DNA from: Phycisphaeraceae bacterium
Lineage (GTDB): Bacteria; Planctomycetota; Phycisphaerae; Phycisphaerales; UBA1924
Length of the DNA stretch: 64,000 nucleotides
Assembly: GCA_019636615.1 (NCBI GenBank)
Contig: JAHBXF010000001.1
Location: 744,001 to 808,000 of the forward strand
Reading direction: 5' to 3'
This document shows, one piece after another, positions 17,587-26,132 of the stretch (within the stretch, counting starts at the first letter, position 1; each line of letters begins with the position of its first letter). Under the pieces are notes generated by a model. The model worked only from the letters and a program-made list of their open reading frames with translations. It made no database searches and was not told where the DNA came from. The translations under genes and the position numbers were made by a program.

Positions 17587-18462
17587 ATGACCCCGCCGCC
17601 CGACACCCCGCAGCCAACCCCGCCCGAACCGTCAGGGCAATCCCGGCCGGTCGCAGAGCCACCGGGCGCGGCAGGGGGCGCGTGCGAAACGTGCGGCTAT
17701 TGCCTCGACGGCCTGGGCCCAAGGAAACGCTGCCCCGAATGCGGCACAACCTTCGAGCACCTGCGGCCCCGTGAACTGGTTGCCGTTCTTGGCGAAGAGG
17801 CCTGCCGCGCCTTGTCACGCGCCGCGACACGCATCCTGTGGGGCCTGGCCCTGGCGACGTTCGCCCCGCCGATCGTCCTGATCCTCGGCGCACAGGCCGA
17901 GAGATACATCGGAAGCGTTATTTTCATTGCCGATGCCGGCGTATTGACTTATGATATATATTCTGTTCTGGCCACGGCAGCGAGCATCATCGGCTCACTC
18001 GCGGTTGCCTCGGGGCAGTATGCCGCTTCGCTTCGATGCGCCATGGCTACACCCGGCGGCTCGGGCCCGATCGATGATTCAAACACACTCGTAGCCACGC
18101 TGTTCCTGCGGGAGGTATTCTTTGCATTCTTCGTCATTGGGATTTGCTACACATCTTCTTATTCCCGGGATTTGCGCGGCCTTATGTGCTGCGACCAGAT
18201 TGTCATGACGGTTTTATACCTCGCGTCGAACGTTCAGGTATTGAGAATCTGGGAATCTATGGCCCGTCTTACCAGCAATCAGCCTCTCAGGCTGGAGTTT
18301 CGCGCCGCACGATACGGCACCATCGTCGGGGCGATTGGCATGGTGTTCACCCAGGGATTGAGCGTGTATTTCATCTATATCTCGATCGCCATGAGTGCTT
18401 TCTCGCTGCGCCGCGCGGCCAACGCGCCAGCGCCACACCACCCGCCGGCATCAACACCGTAG
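17587..18462 (+). CDS. Zinc-ribbon multi-pass membrane protein, paralogue 2
   Basis: 291 residues. It has the same layout as its neighbours: Pro-rich start, ribbon CETCGYCLDGLGPRKRCPECG split as C-x2-C-x12-C-x2-C, then about five membrane helices. The DNA around the start (CCCCGCAGCCAACCCCGCC) is almost the same as in the gene at 16711, evidence of tandem duplication. It follows that gene by 63 bp in the same orientation. No enzymatic motif is visible; function unknown. Confidence 0.7.
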   Translation: MTPPPDTPQPTPPEPSGQSRPVAEPPGAAGGACETCGYCLDGLGPRKRCPECGTTFEHLRPRELVAVLGEEACRALSRAATRILWGLALATFAPPIVLILGAQAERYIGSVIFIADAGVLTYDIYSVLATAASIIGSLAVASGQYAASLRCAMATPGGSGPIDDSNTLVATLFLREVFFAFFVIGICYTSSYSRDLRGLMCCDQIVMTVLYLASNVQVLRIWESMARLTSNQPLRLEFRAARYGTIVGAIGMVFTQGLSVYFIYISIAMSAFSLRRAANAPAPHHPPASTP

Positions 18463-18708
18463 AACCAGTCATCGGCCTCGATGCCGAACGCAGCCACGGC
18501 TGTCCGCCGCGAGACTTCGATTCTGCCCACTGCCGGGGCTCGCTCGCGTCCATCGCGCAACACCCGCACGCCCCGAGAAATCAGGGCCACGTCAGCGGGG
18601 CAAGAGCCCACGCCATCGCCTGGCGGCCATCGTGCGGGCCCGTGTGCTGGGCATCACATTTCACACACCCCTCATCCACCCCCCGCACGCAAGGCCATAC
18701 CGTGAGCC

Positions 18709-19626
18709 ATGAGCGAGCCCGGCCACCATCCCGCCGCGAGCGCGGCCGCGCCGTATCTCACCGGCGCGCCCATCCGCTGTCTCGAATGCCGGTACCCGTT
18801 GGCGGGCATCTCGGCCGATGGGGTGTGCCCGGAGTGCGGCCTCTCCATTGCCCGCATGCGTGGGCATGAACCGCTCGACGCGATGCCGCGCGCCCTGCTG
18901 GTGCGGATGCGATCGGGCCTGACCATTATCCTGATCGCCCTGTTCTGCAAGATTGTGATATACGCCGCGCCGAGTTTTCTCGGCTCTGCGTCGTTGCGCC
19001 GGTTCCGCAACAGCGGCCGATGGGGGCCGTTCGAGGGCGAGGTCGATGCGGCCATTCTTCTCTACAGCCTTGTCTCTCTCCTGGTGGCCACCGTATCGCT
19101 CATCGGGTATTGGCAGTTCACGACGCCCGAGGATGTGCCGAGCGCCATCGCGGGGCGCGACCTCAACCGCCGCGTGGCGCGCGTCGCCGCGGCGATCGAG
19201 TACATCATAGTGGCGTTCCTGGCAGGCGGGGTGCTGTTCTCGACCTCCGAAATTGGATACGCCTGGTCCGGGCTCGCGTGGTTCATCGCCGCGGTCACGT
19301 GGTTTGGGGCGCACTTCGCTCACACGGCGCGCCTCGCCCGGCGCGCCGGGCACGAATCGCTGGCAACCTTGAGCATGCGCACTCGATGGGTGGTTCCCCT
19401 GTCGCTGGTGCTGTCGATGGGGTTGTTCATGGCGGGCGTTGCTCTCGGCGGCGGGTGGGTGTCGGCCCTCATGGTCGTCGCCTTCCCTTTGCTGCTTCTC
19501 CCCATCGGCCTGCATGTTGTTGTGCTGTGGCGTACGCGTTCTTTGCTTTCGCGGGCCATCGCGGCGAAGGCCGATGGTGGCGGCATGGTGGCACGCCCCG
19601 CGGAGGTCGAGGGGCAAGGGGCCTGA
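18709..19626 (+). CDS. Zinc-ribbon multi-pass membrane protein, paralogue 3
   Basis: 305 residues. The ribbon is CLECRYPLAGISADGVCPECG with the same C-x2-C-x12-C-x2-C spacing, followed by about six membrane helices and a short polar tail. It is the third member of the tandem family, separated from the second by ~245 bp. It converges on the HscA-type gene; the two stop codons are adjacent. No catalytic motif is evident. Confidence 0.7.
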   Translation: MSEPGHHPAASAAAPYLTGAPIRCLECRYPLAGISADGVCPECGLSIARMRGHEPLDAMPRALLVRMRSGLTIILIALFCKIVIYAAPSFLGSASLRRFRNSGRWGPFEGEVDAAILLYSLVSLLVATVSLIGYWQFTTPEDVPSAIAGRDLNRRVARVAAAIEYIIVAFLAGGVLFSTSEIGYAWSGLAWFIAAVTWFGAHFAHTARLARRAGHESLATLSMRTRWVVPLSLVLSMGLFMAGVALGGGWVSALMVVAFPLLLLPIGLHVVVLWRTRSLLSRAIAAKADGGGMVARPAEVEGQGA

Positions 19627-21555
19627 TCACGCCCCCGCGTCTGTCTGCGAGCCTTTGAGGCTCTGCGCGATGGCGATCTCGTGCATGCGCACGCTCAGCC
19701 GGTCGAGCGTTTCCTTGGCCTCGTGCAGCGTGTCGGGGTTCACGCTGCGCCAATCGGCGTGCGCCCGGTCGGTGAGGGTGCGCAGCGTGTCGGCCGCGCT
19801 GCGCATCTGGGCCAGGTAGTCCGGCTCGAGCAGGCCGCCCACGCGTCGCAGGCCGTCTTCGATCCACTTGAGGTCAAGCCTGCCGTTGGCGACAAGGTCT
19901 ACCACGCGGTGGCGGGCCATGTCTTCGCGGGCGTGCTTGAGGCTTTCCCGCTCGATGCGTTCGACCTCGTCGTGTGTGAGGCCGTGGTTGGGCACCACCT
20001 GCAGCGAGGCGCGTTTGCCGCTGCGCCGCTCGACCGCGCTCACGCTGAGCACGCCGTTGGCATCAACCATGAACTTCACCTGCACCTGCGGCACGCCGGC
20101 GGGCATGGGCGGCAAGCCCCGCAGCGTGAACTCGCCGAGTTTGCGGCAGTCCTGCGCCATCTCGCGCTCGCCCTGGTACACCGAGAGGCGGATGGAGGTT
20201 TGCCCGTCCACGGACGTTGAAAACATCTCCGTCGCCGTCGCGGGCACCATGGCGTTGCGGGGAATGATCTTGGCCACCGCGCCGCCGACTGTTTCGATGC
20301 CCAGTGAAAGCGGGATGACATCAAGCAGCAGCGCACCGCGCCGGGCCCCCGACAATATCGACGCCTGCACGCTCGCCCCCAGCGCCACGACAAGATCGGG
20401 GTTCAGCGCGGTGTAGGGTTCAAGCCCGAAGTGTTCGCCCACGCGACGCCGCACCAGCGGGATGCGCGTCGAGCCCCCCACCATCACCACGGCGCTCACG
20501 GCCAGCCCCGAGTGCTTGGCCGCCGCGTCGCGCAGCGCGGCGTCGCACGCGGCCAGCGTGCGCAGCACCAGCGGCTCGATCATGGCTTCGAGTTCGGCCC
20601 GTGTGATGGTGCGCTCATACACCGCGCCACCGCCCAGGTCGATCCGCACCGGCGCTTCTTCGTGCTCGCTGAGCCTGATCTTCACACCCTCGGCCAGCGC
20701 GCCCAGTTGCCGGCGCGTCTGCGGGGGCAGTTCCAGCCCTTCGCCCGCACCCACCTTCGCGCCGATCTCGGTGCGGAAGAGTTCCATCAGCAGGTGATCG
20801 ATGTCGTCACCGCCCAGCCGCGTGTCGCCGCTGGTGGCCAGAACCTCAAAGTAATACGGCTCGCCGGGGTCGGGCGACGGCGTGAGGCGAAGGATCGAGA
20901 CATCAAAGGTGCCCCCGCCGAGGTCATACACCGCGACGACCGATTCTCCGGCGTTGCGGCCCGCGGCTCGCTCAAGCCCAAGGCCGTAGGCCAGCGCCGC
21001 GGCGGTGGGCTCGGGCACGATGCGCACCACCTCGATGCCCGCCAATCGGCCCGCGGTGCGTGTGGCCTGCCGCTGCGCATCGTCGAAATAGGCCGGCACG
21101 GTGACCACGGCGCGCTTGACCTCGCGCCCCAGCGCGCCGGCGGCCACGGCGCGCACCGTTTCGAGCACGCGCGCCGAGACTTCTTCGGGGCTGAGGATGA
21201 GTTCGCGTCCGTCTTCGAGCGGCACGAGCACGCGGCACGTGCCGCGCTCGCCCGCGACCACCCCGTACGAGAGATAGGCAAGATCGGCCCCGACATCGGA
21301 CAGCGAGCGGCCCATGAGGCGTTTCACGCTGCTCACGGTCTGTCGCGGGGCGTCGGTCGCGCCGGCCTTGGCCCCTTCGCCCACCTGCACGCGCACCTCG
21401 CCCCGCGGCCCCGCCTCGTAGCGCACCACGCTGGGGATGAGCGGGCCGGCCCCTTCGTGCGTGAGCACGCGCGGGCCGGATTCATCGCAATAGGCGGCGA
21501 CGCTGTTGGTGGTGCCCAGATCAATGCCGATGATGTCTGCCGCGGGCTCGCTCAT
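19627..21555 (-). CDS. hscA: HscA-type Hsp70 chaperone
   Basis: 642 residues. All Hsp70 signatures are present: IGIDLGTTNS at the N-terminus, VYDLGGGTFD and VMVGGSTRIPLVR in the ATPase domain, and the linker and substrate domain from about residue 395. Features closer to HscA than DnaK are SSVKRLMGRSL, VPAYFDDAQRQATR, LGGDDIDHLL and the lack of an acidic C-terminal tail. HscA works with HscB to transfer Fe-S clusters from the scaffold IscU. No HscB, IscU or IscS gene is adjacent. Instead it ends a sulfur-handling operon, 36 bp after the AhpD-like gene, which suggests a link between sulfane sulfur supply and Fe-S repair (inference). A DnaK paralogue is the alternative. Confidence 0.75.
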   Translation of the reverse strand: MSEPAADIIGIDLGTTNSVAAYCDESGPRVLTHEGAGPLIPSVVRYEAGPRGEVRVQVGEGAKAGATDAPRQTVSSVKRLMGRSLSDVGADLAYLSYGVVAGERGTCRVLVPLEDGRELILSPEEVSARVLETVRAVAAGALGREVKRAVVTVPAYFDDAQRQATRTAGRLAGIEVVRIVPEPTAAALAYGLGLERAAGRNAGESVVAVYDLGGGTFDVSILRLTPSPDPGEPYYFEVLATSGDTRLGGDDIDHLLMELFRTEIGAKVGAGEGLELPPQTRRQLGALAEGVKIRLSEHEEAPVRIDLGGGAVYERTITRAELEAMIEPLVLRTLAACDAALRDAAAKHSGLAVSAVVMVGGSTRIPLVRRRVGEHFGLEPYTALNPDLVVALGASVQASILSGARRGALLLDVIPLSLGIETVGGAVAKIIPRNAMVPATATEMFSTSVDGQTSIRLSVYQGEREMAQDCRKLGEFTLRGLPPMPAGVPQVQVKFMVDANGVLSVSAVERRSGKRASLQVVPNHGLTHDEVERIERESLKHAREDMARHRVVDLVANGRLDLKWIEDGLRRVGGLLEPDYLAQMRSAADTLRTLTDRAHADWRSVNPDTLHEAKETLDRLSVRMHEIAIAQSLKGSQTDAGA

Positions 21556-21591
21556 GCGATCAAGGGTACGGGAGGTGCCGCGGAGGCAGGG

Positions 21592-21945
21592 TCAGTTGCT
21601 CGCGCCCCTCTCGAAGTGCTCGATGGCGGCGACCACGACAGGCACGTAGGTATACGCCGGGCCGCCCTGCATCATCACGCCCACGCCCGCGGCCTCGATG
21701 ATCTGCTCGGAGCTGGCCCCGGCCTTGATGCACTTCTCGACATGGGCGTAGATGCACGGCTCGCAGCGCATGGTCAAGGCGATGCCCAGGGCGATCAGTT
21801 CTTTCTCTCGCACCGAGAGTTGACCATCTTTCATGATGGCCTGAAAGAACTGCCCGAAGGCGCGGGCCGTCTCGGGCGAGCGGGCCTTCATGGTGTTCAT
21901 CGTTCCCGGCCAGGTGTGGTAGAAGTTGTCGGCGTCGTGCATCAT
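21592..21945 (-). CDS. AhpD-like carboxymuconolactone decarboxylase-family protein
   Basis: 117 residues from the ATG at 21945, chosen because GGAGA lies eight bases upstream; the frame stays open further but without such a site. The redox motif CxxCxxxH is present (CEPCIYAHVEKCIKAG), as in AhpD-type peroxidase partners, preceded by ELIALGIALTMR. Such proteins use the cysteine pair in thiol-disulfide exchange. Its place between a rhodanese and the Hsp70 suggests handling of persulfides or oxidative by-products. Confidence 0.8.
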   Translation of the reverse strand: MMHDADNFYHTWPGTMNTMKARSPETARAFGQFFQAIMKDGQLSVREKELIALGIALTMRCEPCIYAHVEKCIKAGASSEQIIEAAGVGVMMQGGPAYTYVPVVVAAIEHFERGASN

Positions 21946-22044
21946 GTGCTTGTCTCCGGTGAGGTGTGCGGGGTGTGTGCGCACGATCACCGCCCGGGGC
22001 GCACAGCGCGACCCGCCGCGGCGGTGCGTGTTGTCATGCTTCAC

Positions 22045-22641
22045 TCAGGGGGCGCAGCCCCCGCCGCCGCAGCACGAGCCGGGCTTCGGGGGTGCGGGCG
22101 TGCGGTTCCAGGGCATCCTGGAGAGCACCGCGGCCAGGCCGCAGGTGCCGGTGAGCCCGGCGAAGATAAGCCCGCAGGCCATGAAGCCGGCGAGCGCCAG
22201 GGCCCAGGTATTCCAGAACGCGCCCGCGAGCACCGAGGCGAGCACGCCAAGACCGATGACGATCTGTGTCTGCTGCATCACCGGCATTGGGGCGCGCGTG
22301 TCGAGCGTGACCTCAAGGCCGGCGGCCTTCCAGGCCTCGATGCCCCCTTTCATGTGCGCCGCGCCGTCACGCCCGGCGCTGAGCAACGACTGCGCCGCCT
22401 CGAACGAGCGTCGCCCGCTTCGGCAATGGAGCACGGTGACCACCCCGTTGTCGGCGGGGATCGACGCGGGCGAGACGTTGGCTTTGGGCACCAGCACCGC
22501 CCCGGGGATGCGCTCTCGCCGGTGTTCGTCGGGCTCGCGCACGTCCACCAGGCGGGCCTTGCCCTCGCGCATCATGGCGTGCACGGCGGCGGGCTCAAAC
22601 TCCACCACTCCGGTCTGGGATGTTCTTGGGGTTGTGGTCAT
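22045..22641 (-). CDS. Rhodanese domain fused to DUF2892-like membrane domain
   Basis: 198 residues; AGGAGGATCG lies just before the ATG at 22641. Residues about 12-105 are a rhodanese domain with LVDVREPDEH and the active-site loop HCRSGRRS (Cys73), able to carry sulfane sulfur. Two hydrophobic helices follow (VIGLGVLASVLAG, ALALAGFMACGLIFAGLTG), the DUF2892 arrangement. The C-terminal end is Cys/Gly-rich (SCCGGGGC), a possible metal- or sulfur-binding tail. It sits between the exporter and the AhpD-like gene. Confidence 0.85.
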   Translation of the reverse strand: MTTTPRTSQTGVVEFEPAAVHAMMREGKARLVDVREPDEHRRERIPGAVLVPKANVSPASIPADNGVVTVLHCRSGRRSFEAAQSLLSAGRDGAAHMKGGIEAWKAAGLEVTLDTRAPMPVMQQTQIVIGLGVLASVLAGAFWNTWALALAGFMACGLIFAGLTGTCGLAAVLSRMPWNRTPAPPKPGSCCGGGGCAP

Positions 22642-22715
22642 GGTTCGATCCTCCTTTGCCTCAGAACTGAGAGGCGCCCGCCGTGCGGGGGGTTCCAAAC
22701 CCGTGCGAGAATTTT

Positions 22716-23555
22716 TCAGCCCCCGGCAAGCACCGTCTGGTGCAGCATGATGAACCCGGCCGCGAGAAGAAGAAAGATCGCGAACACCCACCGCATGACG
22801 ACCTGCGGCAGGCGCGCGGCGACCCAGGTTCCGGTGATCGCGCCCAGGGCCCCCAGGGCCACAAACACCCCCACCACACCCCAGTCGATGCGCAGGCCCA
22901 GGCGTTCGCCCACGGCCAGGTGCTTCAAGAGCCCCGCGCCCGAGTTGAAGGCGATGATGGCCATGCTCGTGCCCACGGCCATCGACATCGACATGCGCCG
23001 CAGAAGCACCAGCACGGGCACAATGAGAAACCCGCCCCCGACGCCCACAAGCCCGGTGACAAACCCCAGCCACGCCCCTTGCGCCACCACCACCGCCCCG
23101 GCGCGAACACGCGGGCGCGACATCAGCCTGGGGCGGGGCGGCGAGGCCTGCCCGAGCGGAGGAACCAGCACGGCGCGCAGCGCGGCCTCTGGGTTGGGCG
23201 GTTGCCCGAACCCGCGCACCATGAGCACCGCCGCCAGCAGCATCAGCATGGAAAGGATGATGAGTTGGGCCGCGCCGCTGAGGTATGAAGCCGTGAGCGC
23301 CCCGCCCCACGCGCCGGCCATGCCGGGCAGGGCGAGCAGCGCGGCGGTTCGCCAGTCAACGCGCCTCGCCAGCGAGAGGCGCAGCGCGCTCACGAGCGAG
23401 ATCATGCCCACGATGGCCAGCGATTCGGCGATGGCGTTCTTCTCGGTGTGCCCGAGCCCATAGACAAGGATGGGCACCGTGAGAATCGCCCCGCCGGAAC
23501 CGAAAATGCCCAGGCTCAGCCCCACCGCGGCGGCGCCGAGCCAAGCCCATGTCAT
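22716..23555 (-). CDS. TauE/SafE-family sulfite/organosulfur exporter
   Basis: 279 residues with about eight membrane helices in two halves. Each half opens with the family signature: GIFGSGGAILTVPILV near the start and GLVGVGGGFLIVPVLVLL in the middle. GGGAG precedes the ATG at good spacing. Members of this family export sulfite, sulfoacetate or related anions. Position directly after the persulfide dioxygenase-like gene suggests removal of the sulfite or thiosulfate it makes, as in cst-type operons. Confidence 0.85.
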   Translation of the reverse strand: MTWAWLGAAAVGLSLGIFGSGGAILTVPILVYGLGHTEKNAIAESLAIVGMISLVSALRLSLARRVDWRTAALLALPGMAGAWGGALTASYLSGAAQLIILSMLMLLAAVLMVRGFGQPPNPEAALRAVLVPPLGQASPPRPRLMSRPRVRAGAVVVAQGAWLGFVTGLVGVGGGFLIVPVLVLLRRMSMSMAVGTSMAIIAFNSGAGLLKHLAVGERLGLRIDWGVVGVFVALGALGAITGTWVAARLPQVVMRWVFAIFLLLAAGFIMLHQTVLAGG

Positions 23556-23590
23556 GCGGCCGCTCCCAGGGGTTCACCGACGCTGATCCG

Positions 23591-25045
23591 TCATGCCCGT
23601 TCGCAGGGTGCGCCCGGGGCTTGCTCCCACGCCAGCATGCCGCCGGCCAGATTCATCGCACGGTAGCCGTGTTTGGCCAGCAGCGCGGCGGCACGCGATG
23701 ATCGCCCGCCCGAGCGGCAGTGCACGAGCACGGGTTTGTCGCGCGGCACGCTGTCAAGGTGCGCCCCCAGCCGCGTGTGCGCGATCTGCAACGCCCCGGG
23801 GATGTGCCCCTGGTCATACTCGGACCGCCGCCGAACGTCCAACACGGTCACCTCCCCGCGCGAGTGTTTTTCGGTCGCGTCGGCCACGCTCACCTCGGCG
23901 ATGGTGTCGAGCCCGCCCCCTTGCGCGGCATAGGCCATGACGGTTGTGGGAGAGAACCACCCCTCGATGCGGTCGAGCCCGATGCGGATGAGGTCGCGCA
24001 CGGCCTCTTCGAGGCGCGCGGGTTCGACGATGAGGTAGATCGGTTCATCATCGCGCACGATCGAGCCGGCGTCGGTGGTGAAACTGCTGTTCACCGGCAG
24101 ATAGAGGGCCCCGGGCACGTGCCCCTTGCGGAAGACCTCCCAGGGGCGCGTGTCGATCAGGGCCGCGCGCCGGGCGTTGATTTCCAGCAGCGCATCGACC
24201 CCAAGTTCACGCACCTCGGGCACCCCGCCCAGCACGACCGGGCCCGCCTTGTTGTCGTGCTTCATCCGCGCGAAGTAGAGGGGCGGCTCGGGCTGGCCTT
24301 CGAGGATGAACGTGACGAATGTGCCCTCGCTGGCCCCCTCGCCCAGCGCGGCGTTAATGGCGGGGCTGAATCGCTTTTCATACCCCACCGTGCTCTGCGG
24401 AACCGCGCCAAGCGCTTTGCCGCACGCGCTGCCCGCGCCGTGAGCGGGCCACACCTGCATGTAATCGGGCAGCGAGGCGAAACGCCGAACCGAGGCGTAG
24501 AGCCTGTGCGCCGATGGGTCTGCCTGCCCCGCGATGCCCGCGGCTGTTTCGAGCAGGTCTGGCCGGCCCAGATCCCCCACGAAGACGAAGTCGCCGGTGG
24601 CGATGCCCATGGGCTCGGTCGCGCCGCCGCCGAGATCGGTGACCATGAAGCAGATGTGCTCGGGCGTGTGCCCGGGCGTGTGCACCACGGTGAAGAGGAT
24701 ATTGCCGACCTTGAATGTGTCGCCGTCTTTGAGCACGCGGTGGGCGTAGGGCGTGCCTTTGGCCGTTCGCCCGCCGACCCACTGGTATGTCCAGTCCGGG
24801 CCGCCCTCGCCGGAGACATACACCATCGCGCCTTTCTCGGCCAGTTCGCGCGCCCCCGAGAGAAAGTCGGCGTGGATGTGCGTCTCGGCGGCGGCGACCA
24901 GCCGCAATCCCTCCTTCGCGGCGACCTTCTCGTAGCGGTCAACATCGCGGAGGGGGTCGATGACGATGGCCTCGCCCGTGCGCTGACACCCGATGACATA
25001 GGCCGCCTGCGCGAGTTTCTCTTCGTAGACCATTCTCATGAACAT
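23591..25045 (-). CDS. Metallo-beta-lactamase/double-rhodanese protein (CstB-like persulfide dioxygenase)
   Basis: 484 residues from the ATG at 25045 (MFMRMVYEEK), chosen for the GGAG nine bases upstream; the frame is open further but not supported. The N-terminal metallo-beta-lactamase domain shows THIHADF (His56, His58, Asp60), VVHTPGHTPEH (His127) and GDFVFVGDLGRPDLL, as in ETHE1/CstB persulfide dioxygenases with one iron. Two rhodanese domains follow. The first lacks the catalytic Cys (IYLIVEPARLEEA); the second keeps it (VLVHCRSGGRSS). The same active/inactive pairing is known in CstB. It probably oxidises protein or low-molecular-weight persulfides to sulfite/thiosulfate and heads the operon. 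Confidence 0.85.
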   Translation of the reverse strand: MFMRMVYEEKLAQAAYVIGCQRTGEAIVIDPLRDVDRYEKVAAKEGLRLVAAAETHIHADFLSGARELAEKGAMVYVSGEGGPDWTYQWVGGRTAKGTPYAHRVLKDGDTFKVGNILFTVVHTPGHTPEHICFMVTDLGGGATEPMGIATGDFVFVGDLGRPDLLETAAGIAGQADPSAHRLYASVRRFASLPDYMQVWPAHGAGSACGKALGAVPQSTVGYEKRFSPAINAALGEGASEGTFVTFILEGQPEPPLYFARMKHDNKAGPVVLGGVPEVRELGVDALLEINARRAALIDTRPWEVFRKGHVPGALYLPVNSSFTTDAGSIVRDDEPIYLIVEPARLEEAVRDLIRIGLDRIEGWFSPTTVMAYAAQGGGLDTIAEVSVADATEKHSRGEVTVLDVRRRSEYDQGHIPGALQIAHTRLGAHLDSVPRDKPVLVHCRSGGRSSRAAALLAKHGYRAMNLAGGMLAWEQAPGAPCERA

Positions 25046-25475
25046 GGGGGTTGGCTCCGGCGCGGGGGGCATGATCCCGCGGTAGGTGGGAACACCTGTC
25101 TGAGACGCCGCGGGGCCGGCGGGTTCCAAATCGCGGGGCCAGATGGCCGCGGACAAGGGCGGGAACCCCGACCCGGGGGCGGGTTCTACCACTGTACGGT
25201 GTGCGTGCGCGCTGGAAGGGGGCACGTGGGCGACTTTCTTCCCCCGCTGAGGGTGGGCTGAGCGGTGGGAATGAGGTTGTTGCAAGATTCGCGGAAGATT
25301 TTCTGGCAAAGTGGGCAAGCGTGTGGCATGTTTATGACGGACTTGCGGTTTGTAGGGGACCGGAGGGCGTCCGCGTAGGCGCTCTCATAGGGGAGATATC
25401 TCTGTTGACCCGCGCGGCATCCGCGCCGCGCGCCACCGATGGAAGTGTGGGTTCAGGCCGAACCCCGCGAATGCC
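25046..25475. promoter_or_regulatory. Divergent intergenic region upstream of the sulfur operon
   Basis: About 430 bases between the start of the minus-strand sulfur operon and the plus-strand gene at 25476. Promoters for both should lie here. I see no clear CsoR/CstR-type operator and no persulfide-sensing regulator gene nearby. The stretch 25300-25350 (TTGCAAGATTC, GGCATGTTTATGACGG) is the least GC-rich part. Confidence 0.35.
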
Positions 25476-26120
25476 ATGAGTGCGCTTTCACGTCAACCCG
25501 AAATTCCCCTCCTCACGACCGACTGGCAAGCGGACGTCACGCAACTGCTCGACGAGCACCACCTCGCCGCGTGGTCTGACCAGCCCCAGCGTCGCACGCA
25601 GTTCGCCGTCTCTCTGGCGCAGTTCCTGGGGTCGCAGCGCGACACCGAGGTGTGCGTCTTCTACGGCAAACACATCACCGACCTTGACTCGTTCTGCCAC
25701 CAGTTGGAACGGTGCCTGCCCGGCCCCACGCTTGAGCGGCGGCTGCACGGGCCGCGCGGGGTGGTCTCGCTGCTTCGGGCCCGCGACGGCGCCCGCGGGC
25801 GGCCCGCGCCCAAATACCGCTACTACATCTGGCACGACGCCGACGTGCTGCTGCGGGCCGACCCCAGACTCTTCGGGCAGATCGCCGACACCATCGCGGG
25901 TGTGGCGGCCGAGTCTGAGTATGTGAGCGACGACCTGCTGCTGATCCATCGGTGCGTCTACGTCGGCGGTTCGATTCTTGACGTCTACGCCGAGGACCCA
26001 CGCGGGCAGTTCCACGCCTGGCACGACGACGGCCACGAAGAACCCTTCTGGCGCGTGGTCACCGGCATCGAACGCCCCCCCGTGCTGCGGTACCGCATCG
26101 ATGCGCTCGGGCGGGCCTGA
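25476..26120 (+). CDS. Uncharacterised protein
   Basis: 214 residues from an ATG. No signal peptide, membrane helix or recognisable catalytic motif. The sequence alternates hydrophobic and polar stretches like a compact alpha/beta fold. It has an aromatic-rich core (YRYYIWHDADVLLRAD) and an acidic His-containing stretch near the end (FHAWHDDGHEEPFW). It is divergent from the sulfur operon and converges with the gene at 26133, so the context gives no functional hint. Confidence 0.55.
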   Translation: MSALSRQPEIPLLTTDWQADVTQLLDEHHLAAWSDQPQRRTQFAVSLAQFLGSQRDTEVCVFYGKHITDLDSFCHQLERCLPGPTLERRLHGPRGVVSLLRARDGARGRPAPKYRYYIWHDADVLLRADPRLFGQIADTIAGVAAESEYVSDDLLLIHRCVYVGGSILDVYAEDPRGQFHAWHDDGHEEPFWRVVTGIERPPVLRYRIDALGRA

Positions 26121-26132
26121 TCACGCCGGGCC

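Noticed and set aside
20431..23463. A 1010-codon plus-strand open frame
   Set aside because: It lies antisense to the HscA-type, AhpD-like, rhodanese and TauE genes, is His/Arg/Gly-rich, and matches no family. Long antisense frames are expected in high-GC DNA.
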